Positions 8,468 through 16,356 of a DNA stretch of 64,000 nt are shown here, piece by piece. The notes under the pieces are model-generated. The model searched no databases. It was not told where the DNA came from and saw nothing but the letters and a program-made list of their open reading frames with translations. Source of the stretch: Alienimonas californiensis (GTDB lineage Bacteria; Planctomycetota; Planctomycetia; Planctomycetales; Planctomycetaceae). Both the position numbers and the translations under genes were made by a program. The stretch is from positions 5,215,823 through 5,279,822 of the forward strand of contig NZ_CP036265.1 of NCBI RefSeq assembly GCF_007743815.1. The letters are read 5' to 3'. Each line of letters starts with the position of its first letter. The first letter of the stretch is position 1.

Positions 8468-10654
8468 GTGATCGAACCCCGCCCCGCCCCGTCGTCCCAC
8501 GTTCCCTCGCCGAAGGGGGCGGCTCCGACGGGGAACCCCACGACGGGCGGCCGTGCTTGGCGGGCGGTGTTGATCGCCGCCTCGCTGACCGTCACCGCTG
8601 GCCTCGCGGTGCCGCTCTTCGCCCAGAACGAAGTCGGCGAAACCACCCGGGCCGACGCCACGACCGCCCGCATGGCGGCGGAATTGCTGGACCGCTACCA
8701 CGTCTCCGGCAAGACGATCGACAATGAGGCCTCGAAGCGGCTGTTTACGCGCTTCTTCGAGTCGCTGGACCCGGCGAAGCTGTACTTCGAGCAGTCCGAC
8801 CTCGAAGCCTTCCGCCGCTACGAAACGCAACTCGACGACGCCGTCCGCCGCGGCGACCTGACCTTCGTCAACGCCGTCTACGACCGCTACGGGGAGCGGC
8901 TCGAACAGCGGGTCGCCTTCGCCCAGCGGCTGATCGACAGCGAGTTCGACTTCACCCAGGACGAATCCATCGTCTCCGACCCGGACGACATTACCTGGGC
9001 CGCCAGTCCGGAGGAGATGAACGAACGCTGGCGGAAGCGGATTAAATACGACGTGCTCCAGCTTCGGCTCGAGGACGAGGAGCTCAAGGCCATTCGCGAG
9101 CGGCTGCACAAGCGGTACAGCAACCTGCTGAGCATCCAGCGGCAGGTCGAACCGGCCGACAAGCTGGAGACGTTCATCACCGCCCTGGCGATGACCTTCG
9201 ACCCGCACAGCTCTTTCATGAGCGAAAAGACGCTGGAGGACTTCCAAATTTCGATGAACCTCTCGCTGGAGGGCATTGGGGCCGCGCTGCAGAACGAGGA
9301 CGGCTACGTCACCGTCAAGCAGATCATCCAGGGCGGCGCCGCCGAGGAGGACGGGCGGCTCAAGCTGGAAGACAAAATCATCGGCGTCGCCCAGGGAGGC
9401 GAAGCGGAATTTACCGACGTCGTCGAGATGCGGATCGGCAACGTCGTCCGCCTGATCCGCGGCGAATCCGGCACGGTCGTGCGGCTCCAGGTGATGCCCG
9501 CCGCCGGCGGCGAGGTTAAAGTCATCGAGCTGAAGCGCCGCAAGATTGAACTGAAGGACTCCGCCGTCCGCGGCGAGATCTACAACCTGCAGGAGCGCCT
9601 CGGGCTGGACCAGCCGCTGAAGGTCGGCGTGATCAACATTCCCAGCTTCTACCGGGACTTCGCCGGGGCCAACGCCGGCGTCGAAGGGTTCTCCAGCACC
9701 AGTCGCGACGTCCTCAAGGCGTTGCAGGCGTTCCGCAGCGCCGGCGGGGTGGACGCGGTCGTCGTCGACCTGCGGTACGACGGCGGCGGCGCCCTGACCG
9801 AAGCGATCGAGGTCACCGGCCTGTTCATCGACGAGGGCCCGGTCGTCCAGGTGAAGGACCCGGCCGGCAAGATCGAGGTTCACAGCGACGAACGCCCGGA
9901 CGTCGCCTACGGCGGCCCGCTGGTCGTGCTGACCAACCGCCTGAGCGCCAGCGCCAGCGAGATCTTCGCCGGCGCCATCAAGGACTACGGCCGCGGGATC
10001 ATCGTCGGCGACGAAACGACCCACGGCAAAGGCACCGTCCAGAACGTGATGCCCGTCCCGCCCAAGCAGTTGTTCAACCTGATCGGCAACGCCTCGCAGG
10101 GTGCCCTGAAGCTGACCATTCAGCAGTTCTATCGGGTGAACGGCGACAGCACGCAGAACCTCGGCGTCCGCAGCGACGTCGTGCTGCCGGACCTGTTGGA
10201 CCACATGGAGTTGGGCGAGCAGTTCCTCGACAACGCCCTGGAGTTCGACCGCATCGCCGCCGCGGACTTCCGCCCGGTCGCGATGGCCAGCCCGGCGATC
10301 GCCGCCAAGTTGCAGGAGGCCAGCAAGGAGCGGGTCGCCGCCGACCCCGAGTTCGCCAAGACCCTCGAGCGGATCGCCCGCTACGAGCGGGACAAGAACC
10401 GCAAGACGGTCTCCCTGAACGAGGACGTCCGCCGGCAGGAGCGGGCCGAGTTGAAGGCCCTGTCCGACGATGAGGACGGCGACGAGGAGGAGGACCTCCA
10501 GCCCACCCCCGGCGAAGGCCCCGTGCTGCCGGAGAGCGCCTACAACGACGAGGTCCTGCGGATTACCGCCGACTATGTGCGGATGTTCCGCAGCAACTCC
10601 ACCGCCCAGCGGGCGAACCCGAACGAGCCGGCGATCGCCGTGCCCGGTTCCTGA
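8468..10654 (+). CDS. prc: C-terminal processing (tail-specific) protease, S41A
   Basis: A 728-residue periplasmic serine protease of the Prc/Tsp type. Its N-terminus has a membrane-spanning signal or anchor (AVLIAASLTVTAGLAVPLFA, about 31-50). The helical N-terminal domain follows, then DPHSSFMSEKTLEDFQISMN, which E. coli Prc shares closely. A PDZ domain (about 275-360) contains IIQGGAAEEDGRLKLEDKI. The protease core has VVVDLRYDGGGALTEA, the serine motif NRLSASASEIFAG (about 490-502) and the lysine of GDETTHGKGTVQ (about 520), giving a Ser-Lys dyad. The C-terminal extension (about 600-728) is also typical of Prc. It degrades or trims envelope proteins with nonpolar C-termini. The GTG at 8468 gives a sensible leader. 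A strong terminator follows. Confidence 0.93.
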   Translation: MIEPRPAPSSHVPSPKGAAPTGNPTTGGRAWRAVLIAASLTVTAGLAVPLFAQNEVGETTRADATTARMAAELLDRYHVSGKTIDNEASKRLFTRFFESLDPAKLYFEQSDLEAFRRYETQLDDAVRRGDLTFVNAVYDRYGERLEQRVAFAQRLIDSEFDFTQDESIVSDPDDITWAASPEEMNERWRKRIKYDVLQLRLEDEELKAIRERLHKRYSNLLSIQRQVEPADKLETFITALAMTFDPHSSFMSEKTLEDFQISMNLSLEGIGAALQNEDGYVTVKQIIQGGAAEEDGRLKLEDKIIGVAQGGEAEFTDVVEMRIGNVVRLIRGESGTVVRLQVMPAAGGEVKVIELKRRKIELKDSAVRGEIYNLQERLGLDQPLKVGVINIPSFYRDFAGANAGVEGFSSTSRDVLKALQAFRSAGGVDAVVVDLRYDGGGALTEAIEVTGLFIDEGPVVQVKDPAGKIEVHSDERPDVAYGGPLVVLTNRLSASASEIFAGAIKDYGRGIIVGDETTHGKGTVQNVMPVPPKQLFNLIGNASQGALKLTIQQFYRVNGDSTQNLGVRSDVVLPDLLDHMELGEQFLDNALEFDRIAAADFRPVAMASPAIAAKLQEASKERVAADPEFAKTLERIARYERDKNRKTVSLNEDVRRQERAELKALSDDEDGDEEEDLQPTPGEGPVLPESAYNDEVLRITADYVRMFRSNSTAQRANPNEPAIAVPGS

Positions 10655-10683
10655 GGTCCGCGACGTAACAGCAGTTTGCATCC

Positions 10684-10726
10684 ACAGCGTCCCGGACCCT
10701 CGGAGGGTCCGGGACGCTGTCGTTTT
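10684..10726 (+). terminator. Strong rho-independent terminator after prc
   Basis: A 17-bp perfect stem (10684-10700 with 10704-10720) has a three-base loop and is followed by CG and TTTT at 10723-10726. It lies 30 nt after the prc stop and insulates the ABC operon. Confidence 0.9.
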
Positions 10727-10771
10727 GGCCCCCGCCGCGATCGCGGGGGCGGTTCTTTTCCGCGACCCGGT

Positions 10772-10777
10772 TAGACT
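10772..10777 (+). promoter_or_regulatory. -10 box TAGACT, predicted leaderless start
   Basis: TAGACT ends only 6 nt before the ATG of the ABC ATPase. A transcript starting at the usual 6-8 nt downstream of a -10 box would begin at or next to that ATG. The region behind it is separated from prc by a terminator, so a promoter is needed here. Confidence 0.6.
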
Positions 10778-10783
10778 GTCCGC

Positions 10784-11875
10784 ATGTCCGTCGCCGCCCC
10801 GGAAGCCCCCGCCGTCGGCACCCGTCCCGCCTCAGCCGCCGCGGGCGCCGACCGGACCGGCGACGGCTCCGCCGCGATCGAGGCCCGTGGCCTCACCAAG
10901 ACCTACCGCGTCTATCGCAAACGGGAGGGCCTGCTCGCCGGCATCGGCGGGCTGTTCCGGCGGGAATACAACGAGGTCCACGCGGTCCGGGACGTGTCGT
11001 TCCGCGTCGAGCGGGGCGAGATGCTGGCGTTCCTCGGCCCCAACGGCGCCGGAAAAACCACGACCCTCAAGCTCCTCGCCGGTCTGATCCACCCCAGCGA
11101 CGGCGAGGCCTCGGTGCTCGGCTACACCCCGTGGGAGCGGGCGAACGCCTACCGCCGCCGGTTCAGCCTCGTGATGGGGCAGAAGAACCAGCTCTGGTGG
11201 GACCTGCCGGCTCAGGAGTCGTTCAACCTGCACCGCGAAATTTACGGCGTCCCGCCGGCCGAGTTCGCGCAGCGCCTGGACGAACTCGTGGACTTACTCA
11301 AAGTCCGCAAGTTGATCGGCCAGCCGGTGCGGGAACTCTCGTTGGGCGAGCGGATGCGGATGGAATTGATCGCCGCCCTGCTCCACGCCCCGGAGGTGCT
11401 GTTTCTCGACGAGCCGACGATCGGGCTGGACGTCGTCAGCCAGCGGACGGTGCAGTCGTTCCTCAAAACCTATCAGGCGGAGCGCGGCACCACGGTGGTG
11501 CTGACGAGCCACTATATGAAGGACGTCGAGGCGCTGTGCGATCGAGCGGTGATCATCGACGACGGCACGATTCGCCACGACGGCCCGCTGAGCGAGATCG
11601 TCGAGCGGTTCAGCACCCATAAGATCATCGAATTATCCTTCGCCGGCGAGGTCCCCAGCGACCTGGCCCGCTACGGCACGCCGCTGAAGGCGATCGCTCC
11701 CCGCGCCCGTATCGAAGTGGCGCGAGCCGAGATTCCGCGCGTGCTGGCCGACCTATTGGACCGGCACCGGATCGAGGACGTGAGCGTCAACGACCGGCCG
11801 TTGGAAGAAGTGATCGCGGACCTGTTCGGCGAGCAGGCGGACGCGGACGCCGCCGCTGCCGGGGCCGCGGCGTGA
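10784..11875 (+). CDS. ABC transporter ATP-binding protein (ABC-2 exporter type)
   Basis: The 363-residue ATPase subunit of an ABC-2 type exporter. Motifs are Walker [18 protein letters not shown] (about 85), a Q-loop [16 protein letters not shown], the signature [16 protein letters not shown] and Walker [17 protein letters not shown]. The H-loop is [16 protein letters not shown]. The motif [10 protein letters not shown] is characteristic of ATPases paired with DUF990-like permeases. About 30 Ala-rich residues precede the domain. The C-terminal 60 residues (about 290-350) form an accessory domain. The gene overlaps the next one by 4 nt (GTGA), so translation is coupled. The substrate is unknown. 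Confidence 0.92.
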   Translation: MSVAAPEAPAVGTRPASAAAGADRTGDGSAAIEARGLTKTYRVYRKREGLLAGIGGLFRREYNEVHAVRDVSFRVERGEMLAFLGPNGAGKTTTLKLLAGLIHPSDGEASVLGYTPWERANAYRRRFSLVMGQKNQLWWDLPAQESFNLHREIYGVPPAEFAQRLDELVDLLKVRKLIGQPVRELSLGERMRMELIAALLHAPEVLFLDEPTIGLDVVSQRTVQSFLKTYQAERGTTVVLTSHYMKDVEALCDRAVIIDDGTIRHDGPLSEIVERFSTHKIIELSFAGEVPSDLARYGTPLKAIAPRARIEVARAEIPRVLADLLDRHRIEDVSVNDRPLEEVIADLFGEQADADAAAAGAAA

Positions 11876-12678
11876 GCGGAATGCGACGACTGCTCGCCGC
11901 CCTGGGGCTGGTTCTTCGGCCTCTCGTCTGGTCCTTCGCCCTGATCGGCGTGACGGCGATCGCCTTCCCGCCAACGGCGCGGACGATTTCCTATTCCGGT
12001 CCCGACCGCCTGACCGTCGCTCTAGACAGCGGGTTCGAAAAGCTCGACCCCGACGCCGGTTGGTTGTATCCGGTGGTTTTAGAAGTGGCGATCCCCCGGC
12101 AGAAGCCGGCGGTCGACGACCGCAGAGCGAACGAATGGAGCGCCCCGTGGCTGGGGGTGAGGTTCTATCGCAGTTATTCAGCACGCTCCGAACGCCTGGT
12201 GTTGGGCCTGCTGCCGCTCTTCGTTCTGACCTCGCTGCTCTTCTGGGGCGTGCGTCTCCTGCAGGACCGCGGCGACGTGGCGGCGGAACCGAGCCTGCCG
12301 TTGCGCATTGTGCGTTGCTGGTGTTGGATCGCCGCGATCGTCGGGGCGGCGCTGACGGTCAGCGCCTCGGCCTGGGGATCATCGTTCAGTCCGGCGGTCT
12401 GCGCGAGCGGGTTCCCGGTCGATGCGGCCCGCGGGGCGCGTGGCCTCCGAATCATCTGGGTGCGGGATCACGGCCGCGTCGACGTCGGGCGGTCCCGGCA
12501 GATGGACTCCCATGTCTGGCCGGGCGTGCGTTACGGAGTCCGAAATTACGGGGCGGCGACGTATCGGTATCTCGTCCTCCGCCTGCCCGCGTTGGCGCTG
12601 ATCGCGTTGGCGGCAAGCGGCGTCACCTACGTTCGCTGGCGGAGAGAACGCCGCCCAATTGCAGCGGGAGTCGTCTGA
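11872..12678 (+). CDS. Four-helix membrane protein within the ABC operon
   Basis: The protein has 268 residues and starts at a GTG that overlaps the ATPase stop codon. Hydrophobic segments are visible at about 8-30 ([20 protein letters not shown]), 106-126 ([20 protein letters not shown]), 146-165 ([18 protein letters not shown]) and 238-257 ([17 protein letters not shown]). Two extracytoplasmic stretches lie between them. It lacks the features of an ABC-2 permease and matches no family I recognise. In related operons this place is usually taken by a second permease, so it may be an accessory subunit, but that is inferred only from position and coupling. Its base composition is slightly less GC-rich than that of its neighbours. 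Confidence 0.7.
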   Translation: MSGMRRLLAALGLVLRPLVWSFALIGVTAIAFPPTARTISYSGPDRLTVALDSGFEKLDPDAGWLYPVVLEVAIPRQKPAVDDRRANEWSAPWLGVRFYRSYSARSERLVLGLLPLFVLTSLLFWGVRLLQDRGDVAAEPSLPLRIVRCWCWIAAIVGAALTVSASAWGSSFSPAVCASGFPVDAARGARGLRIIWVRDHGRVDVGRSRQMDSHVWPGVRYGVRNYGAATYRYLVLRLPALALIALAASGVTYVRWRRERRPIAAGVV

Positions 12679-12679
12679 A

Positions 12680-13489
12680 ATGTCATTCCGGCTCAATTGG
12701 TGGATCCTGAAAACCGCGATGGCGGAGCGGCTGGCGTATCGGGCGGACTTCGCCTTTAGCACGCTGGTGCGGTTCCTGCCGATCGTCACGCAGATTTTTC
12801 TGTGGACCGCGGTCTACGCCGGCGCCCAGTCCGACAGCCTGAACGGCTATTCCTTGCCGGAGATGGTCAGTTATTACCTGCTGGCGATGGTCGGCCGGGC
12901 GTTCAGCAGCATGCCGGGGCTGGCCAGCGGCATCGCGTTGGAGGTGCGGGAGGGGGTCGTCAAAAAATACCTCACCCAGCCGATCGACATGCTCGGCTAC
13001 CTGTTCGTGCACCGGGTGGCCCACAAGCTGGTCTATTACCTGATCGCCGCGGGGCCGTTCGCGCTGGTGTTCTGGCTCTGCCGGGACTATCTGCCGGCGT
13101 GGCCGGGGTTCGCCGTGTTCGAGGCCTTCCTGGCGAGTCTGGCGCTGGCCTTCGTGATCGGGTTCCTGATTGAAAGCCTGATCGGGCTGATCAGCTTCTG
13201 GTTCCTGGAGATCAGCAGCCTGCTGTTCATCTATATGATGTTCAACTACTTCCTCAGCGGGCACATGATCCCGTTGGACTGGCTGCCGGAGCCGGTGACG
13301 GCGGCGGTGGTCTGGCTGCCGTTTAAATATTTGGCGTACGTGCCGGCGGCGATCTTTCTGGGCAAGTACTCGCCGGAGGAGTTGCCCGGCGTGCTGCTGA
13401 CCGGGGCGGCGTGGGCGGTCGGCCTGCTGATCGTGAACCGCGTGGTCTTCCGCCGCGGCGTGCGGCGGTACGGGGCATTCGGGGGGTGA
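12680..13489 (+). CDS. ABC-2 family permease (DUF990-like)
   Basis: A 269-residue integral membrane protein with about six transmembrane segments. It opens with LNWWILKTAMAERLAYRADF, typical of ABC-2 permeases of the DUF990 type. The conserved cytoplasmic segment is ASGIALEVREGVVKKYLTQP (about 88-107), where the ATPase would couple. Later membrane segments include FEAFLASLALAFVIGFLIES and LLFIYMMFNYFLSGHMIPLD. The ATG at 12680 starts 1 nt after the preceding stop. With the ATPase it forms a minimal exporter that probably works as a permease homodimer, since no second permease gene is present. Confidence 0.88.
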   Translation: MSFRLNWWILKTAMAERLAYRADFAFSTLVRFLPIVTQIFLWTAVYAGAQSDSLNGYSLPEMVSYYLLAMVGRAFSSMPGLASGIALEVREGVVKKYLTQPIDMLGYLFVHRVAHKLVYYLIAAGPFALVFWLCRDYLPAWPGFAVFEAFLASLALAFVIGFLIESLIGLISFWFLEISSLLFIYMMFNYFLSGHMIPLDWLPEPVTAAVVWLPFKYLAYVPAAIFLGKYSPEELPGVLLTGAAWAVGLLIVNRVVFRRGVRRYGAFGG

Positions 13490-13587
13490 CGCCGGTGGCG
13501 TCGGCCTCGGACGGATTCGTCCCGTTGGATTCCTGTGAAGTGCGTTGGAACGGGGATCACCCCGATCGGCGGCCCGTGTCCTCCGCG

Positions 13588-13593
13588 TACACT
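13588..13593 (+). promoter_or_regulatory. -10-like box TACACT
   Basis: TACACT lies 49 nt before the MFS gene start. It is one of five TACACT copies that precede genes in this window. There is no obvious -35 hexamer 16-18 nt upstream. Confidence 0.5.
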
Positions 13594-13642
13594 CCCGCCC
13601 CCGCCGCGCGCCCCGTCGGTCGCCGTCCCGCCCCGCTGCCGC

Positions 13643-15088
13643 ATGACTTCTGCTGAACCGTCCCCGCCGCCGCCCGCGTCCCCGTCGATCCGCCCAAGGG
13701 CGGAGGTGTACCACGCCGCCTTCTGGGTCGCGTTCGCGGCGAACCTGCTGGTGGTTTCCTCGAACGCGCTGACGTTTCGCTTTGCGGAACTGGTCAACTT
13801 CCTCGGCGGCACCGAGGGGCTTGCCGGGCTGACGGTCTCCGTGGCGACGTTCGGGGCGGTGGCGGCCCGGTTCAAAATCGGGGAGGCGATCGACCGGCTG
13901 GGCGTGCGGAAGGTGTGGGCCGCGTGCAGCGCCCTGGGGGTGAGCGGGGCGCTGACGCTCGCCGCCGCCGGGCCGCTGGCCGAGGCGCTGCCGCAAGACG
14001 CCGGGCCGGCGCTGGCCTGGCTGGGCGAGCGGCTGCCGATCTTCCTCGGGCGGCTGCTGTTCACGGTCGGACTGGCGGGGCAGTTCGGCTGCTCGCTGGT
14101 CCACATCCAGAACATCGTGCCGGCCAGCCGCCGCACGGAGGCGATCGCCACCTTCGGCAGCTCCGGCTTCCTGGGGATGATGACCGGCACGATCTTGGGC
14201 GACGTGATCTTTTATCACGCCGTTGGGACGAACCGGTACGTGGCCCTGTTCGGCGCCAGCGCGGTCTGCGGCGTGTGTTATCTGCTGTTCACCCTCTACC
14301 TGACCCGCGGCGCCCGGCACGCGGCCCCGACTGAACGGGCCAGTTCCTTCGCCCTGCTCCGCCGATACTGGCCCGGGCCGGTGACGCTGGTGGGCGGAGC
14401 CATGGGATTAGGGTTTGCCGTCTCGACCGTGTTCCTGACCCGGTTCGCCACGGCCCGCGGGCTGCCCGGGATCTTCCCGTTCTTCATGGGCTACGCGATC
14501 AGCGCCTTCACCTTTCGGGTGCTGACGCGGCATTGGAGCCAGAAGGTCGGCCGGCACCGGATGATCGACTTTGGCCTCGCCGGGCAGATGGTCGGGTTCC
14601 TCTGTCTGCCGCTGGTCTCCGAGGGTTGGCACCTGGTGCCGCCTGCGATCCTGGTGGGCTTCGGGCACGCCCTGCTGTTCCCGGCGGTCGTGAGTCTCGG
14701 CACGGAGACCTTCCCGCTGCGGTATCGGGGTACGGCCTCGACGCTGATCCTGGGGTTCTTCGACCTGGGCATGCTGATCTGCGCCCCGCTGCTGGGCGGG
14801 ATGGTTGACCTGGGAGTGGCCTACGGGCTGTCGGGCGGGACGGAGTTCGTCCCGATGTTCGTCGGGGCGGCGCTGCTGGTGGGCGGGATCGGTGTGTACT
14901 ACCACTTTGCCGCCGGACGCCGGGAGGACGTGGACGTGCTCGCGGAGGCGGAGAAGCGGGGCGAACTGCACGGCGTCGCCGAGCGGTCGGCGCATCCCGC
15001 GGGGGCGGCTCCTCCAACCGGCCGGTTCGAGCCGATCGGTCCGCGTTCGGAGCACGCCGCGCGGGAACCGATCGTCGCCGGTCGGTAG
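13643..15088 (+). CDS. MFS transporter
   Basis: A 481-residue major facilitator superfamily permease. About twelve hydrophobic segments are visible, from AFWVAFAANLLVVSSNALTF near the N-terminus to FVGAALLVGGIGVYYHFAAG near residue 430. The loop between helices 2 and 3 carries VAARFKIGEAIDRLGVRKVW, a form of the GxxxDRxGRR signature. A basic loop HWSQKVGRHRMIDFGLAGQ lies in the second half. The cytoplasmic tail is hydrophilic (EDVDVLAEAEKRGELHGVAE). The ATG at 13643 lies 49 nt after a TACACT box, and earlier in-frame codons give a Pro-rich leader. The substrate is unknown. The moxR gene follows after 9 nt. Confidence 0.88.
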   Translation: MTSAEPSPPPPASPSIRPRAEVYHAAFWVAFAANLLVVSSNALTFRFAELVNFLGGTEGLAGLTVSVATFGAVAARFKIGEAIDRLGVRKVWAACSALGVSGALTLAAAGPLAEALPQDAGPALAWLGERLPIFLGRLLFTVGLAGQFGCSLVHIQNIVPASRRTEAIATFGSSGFLGMMTGTILGDVIFYHAVGTNRYVALFGASAVCGVCYLLFTLYLTRGARHAAPTERASSFALLRRYWPGPVTLVGGAMGLGFAVSTVFLTRFATARGLPGIFPFFMGYAISAFTFRVLTRHWSQKVGRHRMIDFGLAGQMVGFLCLPLVSEGWHLVPPAILVGFGHALLFPAVVSLGTETFPLRYRGTASTLILGFFDLGMLICAPLLGGMVDLGVAYGLSGGTEFVPMFVGAALLVGGIGVYYHFAAGRREDVDVLAEAEKRGELHGVAERSAHPAGAAPPTGRFEPIGPRSEHAAREPIVAGR

Positions 15089-15097
15089 GGTTCAGGC

Positions 15098-16210
15098 GTG
15101 CCCGCCAACGCCCCGCCCGTCGCCGCCGCGCCCGTCGCCGCCCCGTCTCCCGCCGAGGGGCCGGCGACCGAGGCGGATCTCGCCGAACTGGACCGGCTGG
15201 CCGCCTCCTATCGTTCCCTGACGGAGCAGATCGGCCGGGCGATCGTGGGGCAGACGGAGGCCGTCGAGCAAACCTGCGTCGCCCTGCTGGCCGGCGGGCA
15301 CGCGCTGCTGGTCGGCGTGCCGGGGCTGGCGAAGACGCTGCTGGTCCGCACGCTGGCGGAGGCGCTGGACCTGGACTTCAACCGCGTGCAGTTCACCCCG
15401 GACCTGATGCCGGCGGACGTCAGCGGCGGCGAAGTCCCGAACCACTCGGGGGGCGACGGCCCGTCGTTCCGGTTCGAGCCCGGGCCGATCTTCACGAACG
15501 TGCTGCTGGCCGACGAGATCAACCGCACCCCGCCGAAGACGCAGGCGGCGCTGCTGGAAGCGATGCAGGAGCGCCAGGTGACCGCCGCCGGCCGCCGGCA
15601 CCCGCTGCCGGACCCGTTCTTCGTGCTGGCCACGCAGAACCCGATCGAGAGCGAGGGCACCTACCCCCTGCCCGAGGCGCAGCTCGACCGGTTCCTGCTG
15701 CAAATCGCGATCGACTACCCCTCCGAGGAGGACGAGGTGGAGGTCGTCCGCCGCACCACCGCGGGGGCGCCGCCGCGGATTGAGCCGGTGATCGGCCGGG
15801 ACCAGTTGCTCGCGGCCCGGGCGGCGGTCCGCAAGATCGCGGTGAGCGACTCGACGCTGCGGTACGCGACTCGGCTGGCCCGGGCCAGCCGCCCGGGGGC
15901 GGACGTCAGCGGGGTGAACCCGGGGGCGTTGGAGTTCGTCTCCGAACATGTCCGCTGGGGCGCCGGGCCGCGGGCGGCGCAGGCGTTGATCCTGTGCGCC
16001 AAGGCCCGGGCGGCGTTGCGGGGCGAGGTGCACGCCGGCGGGGACGACGTGGCGGCGGTCGCCCCGGCGGCGCTGCGGCACCGCATCCTGCCGAACTTCC
16101 ACGCCGACGCCGCCGGCCTCACCGCCGACGACCTCGTCGCGCGACTGATTGCCGCCGTCCCCCGCCAGCCGGACGCCGGCCCGCGGTGGCTACGGGAGAT
16201 CCTGCCGTAG
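15098..16210 (+). CDS. MoxR-family AAA+ ATPase
   Basis: The protein has 370 residues. It has the complete MoxR core: VGQTEAVEQTCVALLAGGHA, Walker A GVPGLAKTLLVRTLAEAL (about 74), the insert DLMPADVSGGEV, Walker B VLLADEINRTPPKTQAALLE with MQERQVT, and sensor 1 VLATQNPIESEGTYPLPEAQ. The conserved LDRFLLQIAIDYPSEEDEV follows. The lid domain contains YATRLARASRPG and GAGPRAAQALILCAKARA. MoxR ATPases act as chaperones or activators and usually sit beside von Willebrand A-domain genes. Here no such partner is in view, and the gene instead follows an MFS permease by 9 nt. The first roughly 30 residues are Ala/Pro-rich. Confidence 0.93.
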   Translation: MPANAPPVAAAPVAAPSPAEGPATEADLAELDRLAASYRSLTEQIGRAIVGQTEAVEQTCVALLAGGHALLVGVPGLAKTLLVRTLAEALDLDFNRVQFTPDLMPADVSGGEVPNHSGGDGPSFRFEPGPIFTNVLLADEINRTPPKTQAALLEAMQERQVTAAGRRHPLPDPFFVLATQNPIESEGTYPLPEAQLDRFLLQIAIDYPSEEDEVEVVRRTTAGAPPRIEPVIGRDQLLAARAAVRKIAVSDSTLRYATRLARASRPGADVSGVNPGALEFVSEHVRWGAGPRAAQALILCAKARAALRGEVHAGGDDVAAVAPAALRHRILPNFHADAAGLTADDLVARLIAAVPRQPDAGPRWLREILP

Positions 16211-16258
16211 CGTCCCCGAAGCGGACCGGCCGGTCGCGCCTCGTCGCCGCAGAGGCAC

Positions 16259-16275
16259 GGTCCGCAGAGCGGACC
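16259..16275. repeat. Short palindrome GGTCCGCAGAGCGGACC
   Basis: Seven-base arms GGTCCGC/GCGGACC surround AGA. It lies between moxR and the citramalate synthase gene. It may be a terminator-like hairpin without a T run, or one of the dispersed palindromes of this genome. Confidence 0.4.
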
Positions 16276-16299
16276 CTACGAGACCGCCCCCTTTCGCCG

Positions 16300-16305
16300 T
16301 ATCCT
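16300..16305 (+). promoter_or_regulatory. -10-like box TATCCT
   Basis: TATCCT lies 51 nt upstream of the citramalate synthase start. It is a weaker match to the TAnACT boxes of the window. Confidence 0.3.
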
Positions 16306-16356
16306 CCCCCCCGCCCCGCGTGTCCCTCGGGCGTCCCGTTCGCTTCTTCCGTGCTC

